Below are positions 34,723-43,364 of a stretch of DNA of 64,000 bases, piece by piece (within the stretch, counting starts at the first letter, position 1; each line of letters starts with the position of its first letter). This DNA comes from an uncultured Eubacterium sp. (GTDB taxonomy: Bacteria; Bacillota; Clostridia; Oscillospirales; Acutalibacteraceae). A program made the translations under genes and the position numbers. Where the stretch lies: assembly GCA_910577195.1 (NCBI GenBank), contig CAJTLP010000006.1:109962-173961 (forward strand), in the 5' to 3' direction. The notes under the pieces were generated by a model. That model was not told the origin of the DNA. It did no database searches and saw only the letters and a program-made list of their open reading frames with translations.

Positions 34723-34763
34723 AGCCTCTTCACTTTTCGGCCTGGAAAGTGAGGGGGCTTTTT
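34723..34763 (+). terminator. Terminator after the sigma-like gene
   Basis: AGCCTCTTCACTTT (34723-34736) pairs with AAAGTGAGGGGGCT (34746-34759) with G-U pairs, followed by TTTTT. Confidence 0.85.
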
Positions 34764-35141
34764 CTATTGCCTCCTATGTTCCTTGAAAACTGAACAGTAC
34801 AGCGCATTTTTTACATTCCTTCTGCTGTCGGCTGAAACCGGCAAGCCACATGAGCGAACGCATTTTATGCCTTCAGGACTCAGACGGTGCGGTGCATCCG
34901 TATCGAAGGCGATGACAGGCAGAAGCATTAAAGATACTTGCGTCCAGTCCTAAAGCCGAGCGTTGAAGCAATTTTTGTGGTTATTTGTGAGCCGTCGCAG
35001 CAAAGGAGGGCGCCCTGCGGAGATCCCGGGGGTGGTGAGATTCCAATGAGGTCAAATGCATGACCGGAAAGTGCGTTCCCGTTAGTCGAGGGGTTGGCGT
35101 GGTTCAAATATCGGCTAAAAACGATTGATACAAAAATTACA
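34764..35141 (+). ncRNA. Candidate structured non-coding RNA, about 380 nt
   Basis: No plausible gene lies in this 378-nt stretch, yet it is clearly richer in G+C than its surroundings and full of short stems: GCTGTCGGC.../GCCGGC-like pairings near 34825-34850, CGCAG...CTGCG around GGGCGCCC (about 34996-35020), GGTCA...TGACC (about 35051-35066). It opens with CCTTGAAAACTGAACAG, a phrase also seen in the leaders of rRNA operons of Firmicutes. It is bounded by terminators on both sides (34723 and 35142), so it would be a discrete transcript. I cannot place it in a known RNA family. Confidence 0.5.
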
Positions 35142-35180
35142 GGCGGTCGTTGATCTATTTATAGATTGCGACCGCCTTTT
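35142..35180 (+). terminator. Terminator closing the candidate ncRNA
   Basis: GGCGGTCG (35142-35149) and CGACCGCC (35169-35176) enclose an inner ATCTA/TAGAT stem and are followed by TTTT. Very stable; it precedes the MazF gene by 24 nt. Confidence 0.9.
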
Positions 35181-35203
35181 ACTTATTAACGGAGGCAAAG
35201 AAA

Positions 35204-35566
35204 ATGGAACAAATAAAACGAGGAGAAATCTATTACGCCAATTTATGCCCGGTTTTGGGCTCGGAGCAAGGCGGTATCCGCCCTGTTGTTATCCTACAAA
35301 ACGATAAAGGCAATTTTCATAGTACAACTACAATTATAGCACCAATTACAGGGGAACTGGATAAACCGTACCTTCCGACACATGTTATTTTTAAATCGGA
35401 CTGCATGAAAAAAGAATCCATGGTTCTACTTGAACAGATAAGAACAATCGACAAATCCCGTCTCGGCAGATTTGTCTGCACTATGAATAACAAAACAATG
35501 AAGCGAGTTGACAAAGCAGTTTTAATCAGCTTAGGTTTTGATTATCTGGAGGGACTAAAAAAATGA
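35204..35566 (+). CDS. MazF/PemK-type endoribonuclease toxin
   Basis: 120 residues, GGAGG upstream. IKRGEIYYANLCPVLGSEQGGIRPVVILQND is replaced here by its key parts: RGEIYYANL, GSEQGGIRPVVI, STTTIIAPIT, THVIF, SMVLLEQIRTIDKSRLG. This is the full MazF/PemK fold with the conserved Arg and Thr-Thr of the active site, 115-120 residues as usual. It would cleave single-stranded RNA. No MazE-type antitoxin gene precedes it; the small gene that overlaps its stop (35563) is the only candidate partner. MazF copies like this are common beside serine recombinases in Clostridia elements and may stabilise the element. Confidence 0.88.
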   Translation: MEQIKRGEIYYANLCPVLGSEQGGIRPVVILQNDKGNFHSTTTIIAPITGELDKPYLPTHVIFKSDCMKKESMVLLEQIRTIDKSRLGRFVCTMNNKTMKRVDKAVLISLGFDYLEGLKK

Positions 35567-35742
35567 TATTTTCCGAAAAAGCAAAATCAAACAATGCTTT
35601 TTACTACGAAGTCTGTATGTTAAAGTTGTTATCCGATATGGGATATTTAAATGAAAAAGATTTAAATGCAATTATTAAAATAGCTTCGGAAGATTACGGA
35701 GCATCTCTTGTTTTGGACAAAAATATTTTATGTCTAAACTGA
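35563..35742 (+). CDS. 59-aa helical protein coupled to MazF
   Basis: 59 residues; ATG 35563 overlaps the MazF stop (ATGA). Sequence MIFSEKAKSNNAFYYEVCML, then KLLSDMGYLNEKDLNAIIKI is two helices with a turn, like SHOCT-type short C-terminal helices. Translational coupling to MazF suggests it modulates the toxin or belongs to the recombinase operon. It does not look like a classical DNA-binding antitoxin. Confidence 0.6.
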   Translation: MIFSEKAKSNNAFYYEVCMLKLLSDMGYLNEKDLNAIIKIASEDYGASLVLDKNILCLN

Positions 35743-35848
35743 TAATTCTACTCAAAAAAGCTGGATATATTCGAACTATCGTAGTATTGTAGTGTTGCAT
35801 CAAAGAAAAGATGACAACAGCAGGTAAATCCTGTGGAAAGGATAAGCA

Positions 35849-37414
35849 ATGGAGAACACAGTAGTTACAATAGCACCAAGCATAATACCAAAATTGACAT
35901 TGCGAGTTGCCGCTTACTGCCGTGTATCAAGCGATTCAAGCGATCAGCTTCATTCTTTTGCCGCACAGGTGCAACATTACACAAAATTCATCAGTGATAA
36001 CGAGCGAATGGAGCTTGCCGATATATATGCGGATGAAGGAATAACAGGTACAAAAACTTCTGAGCGTGACGATTTCAATCGGCTGATTGCGGATTGCAAA
36101 AAGGGTAAAATTGACCGCGTACTAACAAAATCGGTCAGCCGTTTTGCACGAAATACAGCCGATTCTCTTATGTATGCAAGGCTCCTTAAAGAATACGGCG
36201 TCAGCATACTGTTTGAAAAGGAAAATATTGACACAGCATATATGTCAAGTGAATTACTGCTTGCTCTGTCAGGTGCTCAGGCACAGGAAGAATCTATTTC
36301 AATATCCAAAAATATGAGATGGAGCATTGAAAATCGAATGAAAGCCGGCACATTTATAGCAAGCCATACAGCTTACGGATATAAGCTTGTTAACGGTGAA
36401 TATATTATTGAGAAAAAAGAAGCAGAAATTGTCAAACTGATTTTCGAAAGTTTCCTCTCAGGTATGGGCAAAAAAGCAATTGCCGATATGCTGAATGAAA
36501 TGAACGCTCCGAAACGCAAAGATGTAACATCATGGAGAATTGCAACAATAGAGTATATCCTTACTAACGAAAGGTATATCGGTGATGCGTTATTTCAAAA
36601 GACCTTTAAAACCGAAACAGTACCGTTTATTCAAAAGACCAACAGAGGAGAAAAGACAAGATATTATGTAGAAAATACAAATCCGCCTATTATATCAAGG
36701 GCGGATTTTGAAATGGTGCGGAAACTTATAAAAGACAACAGCCTTGAAAATCAGCGTAAAAAGGCGGTAACTTATCCGTTAACACAGAAAATACGCTGTA
36801 AATGCGGTTCAACATACAAGCCGCTTACCGTAAACGGTAAAAAATATTGGGAGTGTACTAAACACAATTTAGGCAGAAGCAAATGTGATTCTCGACGAAT
36901 ACCCGAAAAAGATATTTATGAGGCGTTTGTTACAATGATAAACAAATTAAGAATTTGCCGAGCGGATATTTTACCTGCGACTGTAATACAAACTGAACGT
37001 CTGCAAATGAAAGCAGGCGGATTAGCTGCTAAAATCAAAGAAATTGATAGGCAAATCGCTGAATTTAACAATAAAAGTCTTGTGCTTGCAAGGCTGAATA
37101 CGAAAGGGATTATACGACCTGCTGAATATGCCGAACAAAGCGGCAGTATAAACGGATGTGTAAATAATCTGAGAAGCAAACGCAGACAGTTGTTAAAAGA
37201 ACAAGACGAAAACAGCATACTGTCAGGACTTCGCACATTAAATGATTTATTAACGAATATAGAAAAACCATTAACAGAATTTGATGAAAATATATTTAAA
37301 AATACTGTTTTAGAAATTACAGTTCCAACCGATACAAGCGTATGCTTTAAGTTGATCGGTGAACTGATGATTACAGAAACTATTCCCGACCGAAGGAGGT
37401 GTAAACGCCAATGA
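35849..37414 (+). CDS. Large serine recombinase 1
   Basis: 521 residues. Resolvase catalytic domain: AAYCRVSSDSSDQ with the nucleophile Ser, YADEGITGT, KSVSRFARNTADSL (residues about 20-150). Then the Recombinase domain (AYGYKLVNGEY ... WRIATIEYILTNERYIGDAL), a zinc ribbon (KIRCKCGSTY ... YWECTKHNLGRSKC) and a coiled coil. Large serine recombinases integrate and excise mobile elements at short att sites. It is first of three overlapping recombinase genes (4-nt ATGA overlap with the second), all probably needed together for excision, as in other three-recombinase elements. Confidence 0.92.
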   Translation: MENTVVTIAPSIIPKLTLRVAAYCRVSSDSSDQLHSFAAQVQHYTKFISDNERMELADIYADEGITGTKTSERDDFNRLIADCKKGKIDRVLTKSVSRFARNTADSLMYARLLKEYGVSILFEKENIDTAYMSSELLLALSGAQAQEESISISKNMRWSIENRMKAGTFIASHTAYGYKLVNGEYIIEKKEAEIVKLIFESFLSGMGKKAIADMLNEMNAPKRKDVTSWRIATIEYILTNERYIGDALFQKTFKTETVPFIQKTNRGEKTRYYVENTNPPIISRADFEMVRKLIKDNSLENQRKKAVTYPLTQKIRCKCGSTYKPLTVNGKKYWECTKHNLGRSKCDSRRIPEKDIYEAFVTMINKLRICRADILPATVIQTERLQMKAGGLAAKIKEIDRQIAEFNNKSLVLARLNTKGIIRPAEYAEQSGSINGCVNNLRSKRRQLLKEQDENSILSGLRTLNDLLTNIEKPLTEFDENIFKNTVLEITVPTDTSVCFKLIGELMITETIPDRRRCKRQ

Positions 37415-38331
37415 AAAACAGGCGGTTTCCGTACGGATATGAAATGCAAAACGGAGTGATTGTAATCCATCTGAAAGAGGCGAATATAGTTAAACAAATA
37501 TTCAGTCAATATCTGAACGGGGAAAATTTAAAGAATGTTGCCGAAAGGCTTACAGAAAATCAGATTGAATTTTTGCCCGGCGAATATAATTGGAACAAAA
37601 GCCGCATTAAGCGTATGATTGAAGATAAGCGGTATATAGGTGCTGACAATTATCCTGCGATAATTGATGAAGATACTTTCAAAAAAGCAAATGCTGAAAA
37701 GAATAACCGAATAAGAAACATAAACCCTGTAATAACAGCAGAAAAGAAATTGCTTACAAATAAAGTAATTTGTTCAAACTGCGGAAGAAGATTATTCCAC
37801 AATACGGACAGCAGACTTAAAAACAGTGAAAAGTGGTTTTGTAAAAATGAAGACTGTAAATTCAGTGTGCATATGACTGTTGCAGAACTTGAACGTGAAA
37901 TTACGGAAATACTGAATTTATTAATATCGAATCCCGAATTCGCGGAATATGAAGAAACAGATATTCAGGCTGAACCGTCTCTTGAAATCATCAGAATGGA
38001 AAATGAAATTGAACGGCAGCTTGAATCTATTGACTTCGATAAAAATAAAATACAAAATATGATACTGCAATGTGCGGCGAAAAAGTATGATGCGTATAAA
38101 GGCGTTCGACACATTACAGATAGATTGAAAGCGGACTTTGAGAAATCAAGTCCGCTTTCAGTTTTTAATAAGGAATTATTCGATAGAACGGTATCAGCTA
38201 TTACAATTGATAAAGACAAAAAAGTCTGTTTAAAACTGAAAAACAATAAAATCATACGAAAGGAGATGACTTTAAATGATGCAAACACAGCCTGCACCAA
38301 AATTGGTCAGAATCATACCGCCGAAACCTGA
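37411..38331 (+). CDS. Large serine recombinase 2, lacking the catalytic domain
   Basis: 306 residues, with GAAGGAGG upstream of ATG 37411. It begins directly in the Recombinase domain (RRFPYGYEMQNGVIVIHLKE ... WNKSRIKRMIEDKRYIGADN), followed by an intact zinc ribbon (VICSNCGRRLFHN ... WFCKNEDCKFSVH) and coiled coil. The N-terminal resolvase domain with its serine is absent and no remnant of it can be seen upstream, so this is the designed size rather than a recent truncation. It probably acts as a DNA-binding partner of recombinases 1 and 3. Overlaps both neighbours (4 and 56 nt). Confidence 0.88.
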   Translation: MKNRRFPYGYEMQNGVIVIHLKEANIVKQIFSQYLNGENLKNVAERLTENQIEFLPGEYNWNKSRIKRMIEDKRYIGADNYPAIIDEDTFKKANAEKNNRIRNINPVITAEKKLLTNKVICSNCGRRLFHNTDSRLKNSEKWFCKNEDCKFSVHMTVAELEREITEILNLLISNPEFAEYEETDIQAEPSLEIIRMENEIERQLESIDFDKNKIQNMILQCAAKKYDAYKGVRHITDRLKADFEKSSPLSVFNKELFDRTVSAITIDKDKKVCLKLKNNKIIRKEMTLNDANTACTKIGQNHTAET

Positions 38332-39904
38332 ATTTTCAGGTGAAAATCGAATTGATATACGTCCCAAGCGTGTTGCTGCCTACTGCCGAGTTTCTACAGA
38401 TAAAGAGCAGCAGGAACATAGCTTTGAAACGCAAAAAGAAATGTATACCGATATGATTATGATGAAACCAAACTGGCAAATGGCAGGCATATACGCCGAT
38501 GAGGGCATTACGGGTACAATTGCTAAAAAACGCCCCGATTTTATGCGTATGATTGAAGATTGCCGAAAAGGTAAAATTGATTTAATCATTACAAAATCTG
38601 TGTCAAGATTTTCTCGAAACAATCTTGACTGCCTGCTTTATGTCCGAGAACTGAAAGAGATGGGAATACCGATTATCTTTGAAAAAGAGGGTATAAACAC
38701 ACTTCAAGTGTCAAGCGAACTGTTAATTACTTTATTCAGCGGACTGTCTCAAGCTGAGAGCGAATCTATCAGTATGAATGTTAAACTTGGTAAACGGCAG
38801 AGCCTAAAAAACGGAAATGTGCCGTTCAGCTATAAATCATTCCTCGGCTATCGCAAAGGTGCAGACGGTAAGCCCGAAATTGATGAAGAGCAAGCGGTTG
38901 TAATTCGCAGAATATTTTCCGAATATCTTGCAGGTAAAAGCTTGCTTGATATTGCAAAAGGTTTAACAGCAGACGGAATCCCAACAGCAAGAGGTAAAAC
39001 AAATTGGTCATCGGCAAGAGTTCAGTCTATACTGACCAATGAAAAATACAAAGGTGATGCCCTGCTTCAAAAAACATATATCGTTGACTGTATCAGCAAA
39101 AAATCTAAAAAGAACAACGGCGAACTGCCTATGTACTATGTAGAAAACAGTCACCCCGCTATCATTGAAAGGGCTGTGTTTGACAGAGTCCAAGAAGAAA
39201 TCGCACGCAGAAACAGCAAGAAAAAAGTTAAACAGGTCGGCACTAAAACAGAGCTCGGCAAATATTCAAGCAAATATGCTTTATCAGAAATCCTATACTG
39301 CGGTAACTGCGGAACACCGTACCGCCGATGCACATGGTCAAAAAACGGCAAGAAAAAGATTGTATGGCGATGCATCAGCAGGCTTGATTACGGTACGAAA
39401 TACTGCAAAGACTCACCGTCAATTGAAGAATCGGTACTGCACAACGCAATCGCAGAAGCAATCACACAGAAAGCACAAATGGAAAATGCTGATATTAACC
39501 GTATCCGCAGACATATAGAAATGTATCAAAGCCGTCAGGATACAAGCAGTATTATCGCCAAGCAAGAGCGTTTAAAAACGATTCAGGAGCATATCAATCA
39601 GCTAACCGATATGGACAGCGAGGCTGCTCAAAACGGCGATTTCGACGCACAGTTCGAAAGCTTATATGCAGAAATGTATGCCATCAAAGATGAACTTGAA
39701 AAAATAGAAAAAAGCAAATCTAAAATTGAAACCGCATCCGATTCCATAGAAGAAATGACTGCGGTTATGCAAGGACTTAAAAACCACCCTGTGGAATACA
39801 ACGATCTTGTGGTACGGCAGCTTATAGAATGCATTAAAGTAATGTCAAAAGACATCTTACACATTTATTTCAAAGATGGAATAAAAATAGAAACAAAGAT
39901 GTAA
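38276..39904 (+). CDS. Large serine recombinase 3
   Basis: 542 residues, AAAGGAG upstream. Catalytic AAYCRVSTDKEQQEHSFETQ with the nucleophile Ser, YADEGITGT, KSVSRFSRNNLDCL; Recombinase domain GYRKGADGKPEID ... WSSARVQSILTNEKYKGDAL; zinc ribbon ILYCGNCGTPYRRC ... WRCISRLDYGTKYC; long coiled coil. Complete. As last gene of the recombinase operon it lies next to the likely end of the element: the att candidate at 39925-39972 follows. Confidence 0.92.
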   Translation: MMQTQPAPKLVRIIPPKPEFSGENRIDIRPKRVAAYCRVSTDKEQQEHSFETQKEMYTDMIMMKPNWQMAGIYADEGITGTIAKKRPDFMRMIEDCRKGKIDLIITKSVSRFSRNNLDCLLYVRELKEMGIPIIFEKEGINTLQVSSELLITLFSGLSQAESESISMNVKLGKRQSLKNGNVPFSYKSFLGYRKGADGKPEIDEEQAVVIRRIFSEYLAGKSLLDIAKGLTADGIPTARGKTNWSSARVQSILTNEKYKGDALLQKTYIVDCISKKSKKNNGELPMYYVENSHPAIIERAVFDRVQEEIARRNSKKKVKQVGTKTELGKYSSKYALSEILYCGNCGTPYRRCTWSKNGKKKIVWRCISRLDYGTKYCKDSPSIEESVLHNAIAEAITQKAQMENADINRIRRHIEMYQSRQDTSSIIAKQERLKTIQEHINQLTDMDSEAAQNGDFDAQFESLYAEMYAIKDELEKIEKSKSKIETASDSIEEMTAVMQGLKNHPVEYNDLVVRQLIECIKVMSKDILHIYFKDGIKIETKM

Positions 39905-39924
39905 AAAAATACAATATAATTATT

Positions 39925-39972
39925 TAAGGGTGTAAATTTACAGTGCAAAAAACAATTGTGATTGCACCCTTA
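39925..39972. repeat. Imperfect inverted repeat after the recombinases, att or operator candidate
   Basis: TAAGGGTGTAA (39925-39935) pairs with TTGCACCCTTA (39962-39972) at 10 of 11 positions; similar AAGGGTGCAAG recurs at about 40042. There is no T-run, so a terminator is unlikely. The rest of 39905-40073 shows nothing else. Position right after a recombinase cluster is typical for an attachment site. Confidence 0.35.
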
Positions 39973-40073
39973 CATTTAATAAAACAAAGGATGTAACCCC
40001 TTTGATAATCAACCTTCCGATATATTTTTATGTATTATAAAACGCAAGGGTGCAAGAGTTTATAAAGCTAAAA

Positions 40074-40412
40074 CTACTTTAGATTTTCTGATAATTCCAA
40101 AAGCAGCCTTTTGCCTGTAACCGAAAGGTTTGAAAAGTTGTTGATTAGTGTATATTCACTTTTAGTTATAAATGAATTGCTTTCGCTTTTATAAAACAGC
40201 AGCCAAATCGGAATCTCAAATGCCTCGCAAATACTGTAAATCGTTCGGATGTTCGGAAAACTTTTCTTTTTATATAGATATTTAATTGTGTTAACAGAAA
40301 GTCCCGATCTGACAGCAAGCTCATAAATGGAATAATTGTGTTCTACTCGCAATTTGTCAATCCTTTCAACTAATTCTCCAATTTGCTGAAGTTCGTATAA
40401 ATCTTTAATCAA
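40074..40412 (-). CDS. XRE-family HTH regulator, divergent
   Basis: 112 residues, start chosen at TTG 40412 because GGAGG lies 8 nt before it; the GTG at 40421 is directly joined to that GGAGG. HTH pattern RIDKLRVEHNYSIYELAVRS then GLSVNTIKYLYKKKSFPNIRTIYSIC is clear. It is transcribed away from the ATPase-recombinase operon (40559 onward) across a 146-bp gap with promoters, the usual layout of an element repressor. Confidence 0.8.
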   Translation of the reverse strand: MIKDLYELQQIGELVERIDKLRVEHNYSIYELAVRSGLSVNTIKYLYKKKSFPNIRTIYSICEAFEIPIWLLFYKSESNSFITKSEYTLINNFSNLSVTGKRLLLELSENLK

Positions 40413-40500
40413 AATATGCACCTCCGGGAAGGCTGATTAACAAAATAAATTTGGGGTAGCATATTTCATCTTTATATATAAATCAGGGTGGCAAGTTTCA

Positions 40501-40528
40501 TTACAAAGTTGTGTAATTGTTGTAAAAT
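40501..40528 (+). promoter_or_regulatory. Promoter of the second recombinase cassette
   Basis: TTACAA (40501-40506), 16-nt spacer, TAAAAT (40523-40528), 30 nt before the RepA-like gene. The preceding stretch probably also carries the divergent regulator's promoter. Confidence 0.45.
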
Positions 40529-40558
40529 AACTTCATACCAATTCGGAGATGTAATGCT

Positions 40559-41542
40559 ATGGCACATGATTATGAACTAAAATACTTTAATGATATTGAA
40601 AGAAAAACTATTGATTGGCTGTGGTATCCGTATATTCCTTACGGAAAGATTACACTTGTACAAGGAGATCCCGGTGAAGGAAAGACGACTATGCTGATTA
40701 GTATTATATCTTTATTATCCAAGGGTGATCCGTTTCCTTTCACAGATAAAAAGACGACGGCTGTATCAATTTATCAGAATGCTGAAGACGATGTAGCAGA
40801 TACCATTAAGCCAAAGTTGGAGATGCACATGGCAAACTGTAATAATGTTTGTTATATAAAAAAGAAAAGTGATAATATTTTTATGGATGATGACAGCATT
40901 GAAAAGGCAATTGTGGAGTCGGGTGCAAAACTTTTTGTGCTTGATCCTATACAGGCCTTTATCGGTGATAATGTGGATATGAATCGGGCAAATGTTATAC
41001 GACCGAGAATGAATAAATTGAAAGAGATTGCTCAAAAGACGGGCTGTGCTGTTGTTCTGGTTGGACATATGAATAAAAACTCTTCAGGAAAATCGAATTA
41101 TAGGAATTTAGGCTCAATAGATATTTCTGCCGCAGCAAGAAGTGTCTTAGTAGTAGGAAAATTAAGCAAATCGTCAGAAATAAAAGTTTTAGCACAGTTA
41201 AAAAATAACCTTGCACCAAAAGGAAAATCTATAACATTTAAAATTGAAAACAGAATGGTTAAATGGATATCGGAATGTAGTCTGACAGCAGATGATTTAT
41301 TATCATGCAGTTTATCAGGAGGAGGATACAAAAGAACGGTGGCAGAGAACTTAATTCATTTGAGTCTGGAAGATGGAATGAAAACTGCAAAAAGCATATT
41401 TGATAAAGCACAGGAACAAGGAATAAGTATCAGGACTTTAAAAACGGTTAAATCAACTATGCCTGTCAGGTCGTTAAAGAAAAACGGAATTTGGTATTGG
41501 GAAATGAATGGCAAAGAGGTAGGCAATCATGCAGAGCAGTGA
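40559..41542 (+). CDS. RepA/AAA_25-type RecA-fold ATPase
   Basis: 327 residues. KITLVQGDPGEGKTTMLISI is the Walker A strand and loop (about 30-49), VSIYQNAEDDVADTIKPKL follows, KLFVLDPIQAFIGDN is Walker B (about 122-136) and AVVLVGHMNKNSS with DISAAARSVLVV complete the hexameric RepA/AAA_25 pattern. The C-terminal 80 residues look like a winged helix. Proteins of this type act as plasmid/phage replicative helicases or recombination motors. It overlaps the recombinase gene by 14 nt, so a role in replication or directionality of this cassette is likely. Confidence 0.8.
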   Translation: MAHDYELKYFNDIERKTIDWLWYPYIPYGKITLVQGDPGEGKTTMLISIISLLSKGDPFPFTDKKTTAVSIYQNAEDDVADTIKPKLEMHMANCNNVCYIKKKSDNIFMDDDSIEKAIVESGAKLFVLDPIQAFIGDNVDMNRANVIRPRMNKLKEIAQKTGCAVVLVGHMNKNSSGKSNYRNLGSIDISAAARSVLVVGKLSKSSEIKVLAQLKNNLAPKGKSITFKIENRMVKWISECSLTADDLLSCSLSGGGYKRTVAENLIHLSLEDGMKTAKSIFDKAQEQGISIRTLKTVKSTMPVRSLKKNGIWYWEMNGKEVGNHAEQ

Positions 41543-43364
41543 TTTTAACAGTTATAAATCAAGTATTGAAGTCATGAAAAACAACTCGGGAGCGGCGGCA
41601 TTTATTCCTGCAAAGGATAAAGCCGATCTTTTCGGAAGTAACCACATATTTAAAACCTGTGCCTATTGCCGTGTTTCTACTGATCATGACGAACAATTAT
41701 CTTCATTTGAACTACAGCAGGAACATTACAGACAGCTTGTAAGCCATCATCCCAATTGGGATTTGAAACATATATTTGCGGATGAAGGTATATCTGCAAC
41801 TTCATTAAAAAATCGCGATGAATTCAATGATATGATTTCTCGTTGTATGAACGGTGAGTTTGATCTGATTGTTACCAAGAGCGTATCAAGATTTGCGAGA
41901 AATCTTGTTGACTGCGTTTCGCTTGTCAGGAAGTTAAAAGGCTTAAATCATCCGGTAGGCGTCTTTTTTGAAACGGATAACTTGTTTACACTATCTGAAG
42001 ATTCTGAACTCAAGCTTTCAATATTGGCGACGTTTGCACAGGAGGAATCCGTAAAGAAAAGTGAAAGTATGAATTGGTCGCTGAAAGAAAGATTTAAAAA
42101 CAAAAAGCTTTTAACGCCTGAATTATTCGGATACCGCAGACCTCGTGATGCAGTCGGGAACTATGTTAAATACGGAAAACTTGAAATTGAGGAATCCGAA
42201 GCAGAGATTGTAAGATTTATTTTCAATGCTTTTCTATCAGGATTTTCGATAGAGAGTATTTGCAATATATTAGAGGATATTGGTTGTAAGACCAAACTCG
42301 GTAATACAAAGTGGAATGAAGGCTCTGTTTCTTATATCCTTAGAAATGAAAGATATTGCGGAAACGTGCTTACATGGAAACAATTTACTGCGGATATTTT
42401 TGAACATAAAAAGAGAAAAAACAGACAGGATAGAGATCAATATTTATACACCGATGTTCACGAAGCAATTATATCAGCCGAACAGTTCGAAGCGGTTCAG
42501 GTATTGTTTGAAAACAAAAAGCACGGTTACAGAGGTGGTGTCCCGATTATGCAGGTTGTGGATATGGGTGTGTTTCGGGGATATATACCAATCAATCATC
42601 ATTGGATTAGCGAAGATCCTGAAATCTATTATAAGGCATCTAACAGTGTGCCGGTTTACAAAAAGAAACAGACCCTTAAGAAAAACTATTTCAGCAGGTT
42701 TGATTTAACAGGTTATCAGGTAGTAAGAGGACAGTTTTTGACCGCACGCTCAGAGCTTCCCGTAATATCTTTTGGTAAAGATAAAATCACATTTAATTGT
42801 ACCTGTACAAGAAAATTTGATTTTGCCGATTATGTTCAACTGCTGCTTCACCCGACAGAGCGGAAAATTGCAATCAGACCGTGTTCAAAAGATGATATGT
42901 ACAGCATTCCATGGCAGAAAAATGCAAAGCAGCCTATGGCGGCAAAAACAATTATCTGCTCGCACTTTTGTAATACATTATATCAGATTATGGACTGGTT
43001 TCCCGATTATATGTATAAAGTTTTCGGAACTTTAATTGAAAAAGGCAATGAGCAAATTGTAATATTCAATTTACTAAATGCAATGCCGAACATAACCGTA
43101 ACGGAAAAAGTTGAAAATACGAATAAAACCGTACATAGGAAGGTTGACATTTGTCCTGAAGAATGGGGAAATTCCTTTGGTGAAGAATTTTATAATTTCA
43201 GCATGGATAATATGCTGTATTATTTGCCGAAAGATACAAGTTTACAGGCGAATGAAAAAAGCCGTCCTGTTGAAGGACAGCTTCCGTTTGAAGTTATGAA
43301 CGGTGCAGAAGTATTACGGTTTGCAGAAAATTTGAAACATAAGGCAGGTAAAGAAGATGAATGA
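41529..43364 (+). CDS. Serine recombinase with an unusual repeated C-terminal domain
   Basis: 611 residues. Catalytic part CAYCRVSTDHDEQLSSFELQ (nucleophile Ser), FADEGISATS, KSVSRFARNLVDCV; Recombinase domain ELFGYRRPRDA ... WNEGSVSYILRNERYCGNVL. The usual zinc ribbon and coiled coil are absent. Instead residues about 390-520 (FDLTGYQVVRGQFLTARSEL, VQLLLHPTERKIAIRPCSKD, MDWFPDYMYKVFGTLIE) form a domain that recurs in the proteins encoded by the next three genes. The gene overlaps both neighbours (14 and 8 nt). Recombinase activity is near certain; the extra domain is not one I can name. Confidence 0.9.
   Translation: MQSSDFNSYKSSIEVMKNNSGAAAFIPAKDKADLFGSNHIFKTCAYCRVSTDHDEQLSSFELQQEHYRQLVSHHPNWDLKHIFADEGISATSLKNRDEFNDMISRCMNGEFDLIVTKSVSRFARNLVDCVSLVRKLKGLNHPVGVFFETDNLFTLSEDSELKLSILATFAQEESVKKSESMNWSLKERFKNKKLLTPELFGYRRPRDAVGNYVKYGKLEIEESEAEIVRFIFNAFLSGFSIESICNILEDIGCKTKLGNTKWNEGSVSYILRNERYCGNVLTWKQFTADIFEHKKRKNRQDRDQYLYTDVHEAIISAEQFEAVQVLFENKKHGYRGGVPIMQVVDMGVFRGYIPINHHWISEDPEIYYKASNSVPVYKKKQTLKKNYFSRFDLTGYQVVRGQFLTARSELPVISFGKDKITFNCTCTRKFDFADYVQLLLHPTERKIAIRPCSKDDMYSIPWQKNAKQPMAAKTIICSHFCNTLYQIMDWFPDYMYKVFGTLIEKGNEQIVIFNLLNAMPNITVTEKVENTNKTVHRKVDICPEEWGNSFGEEFYNFSMDNMLYYLPKDTSLQANEKSRPVEGQLPFEVMNGAEVLRFAENLKHKAGKEDE

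Noticed and set aside
42280..43035. Shifted frames of 142 and 87 codons inside the serine recombinase gene
   Set aside because: Out-of-frame shadows of the recombinase, which is intact in its own frame.
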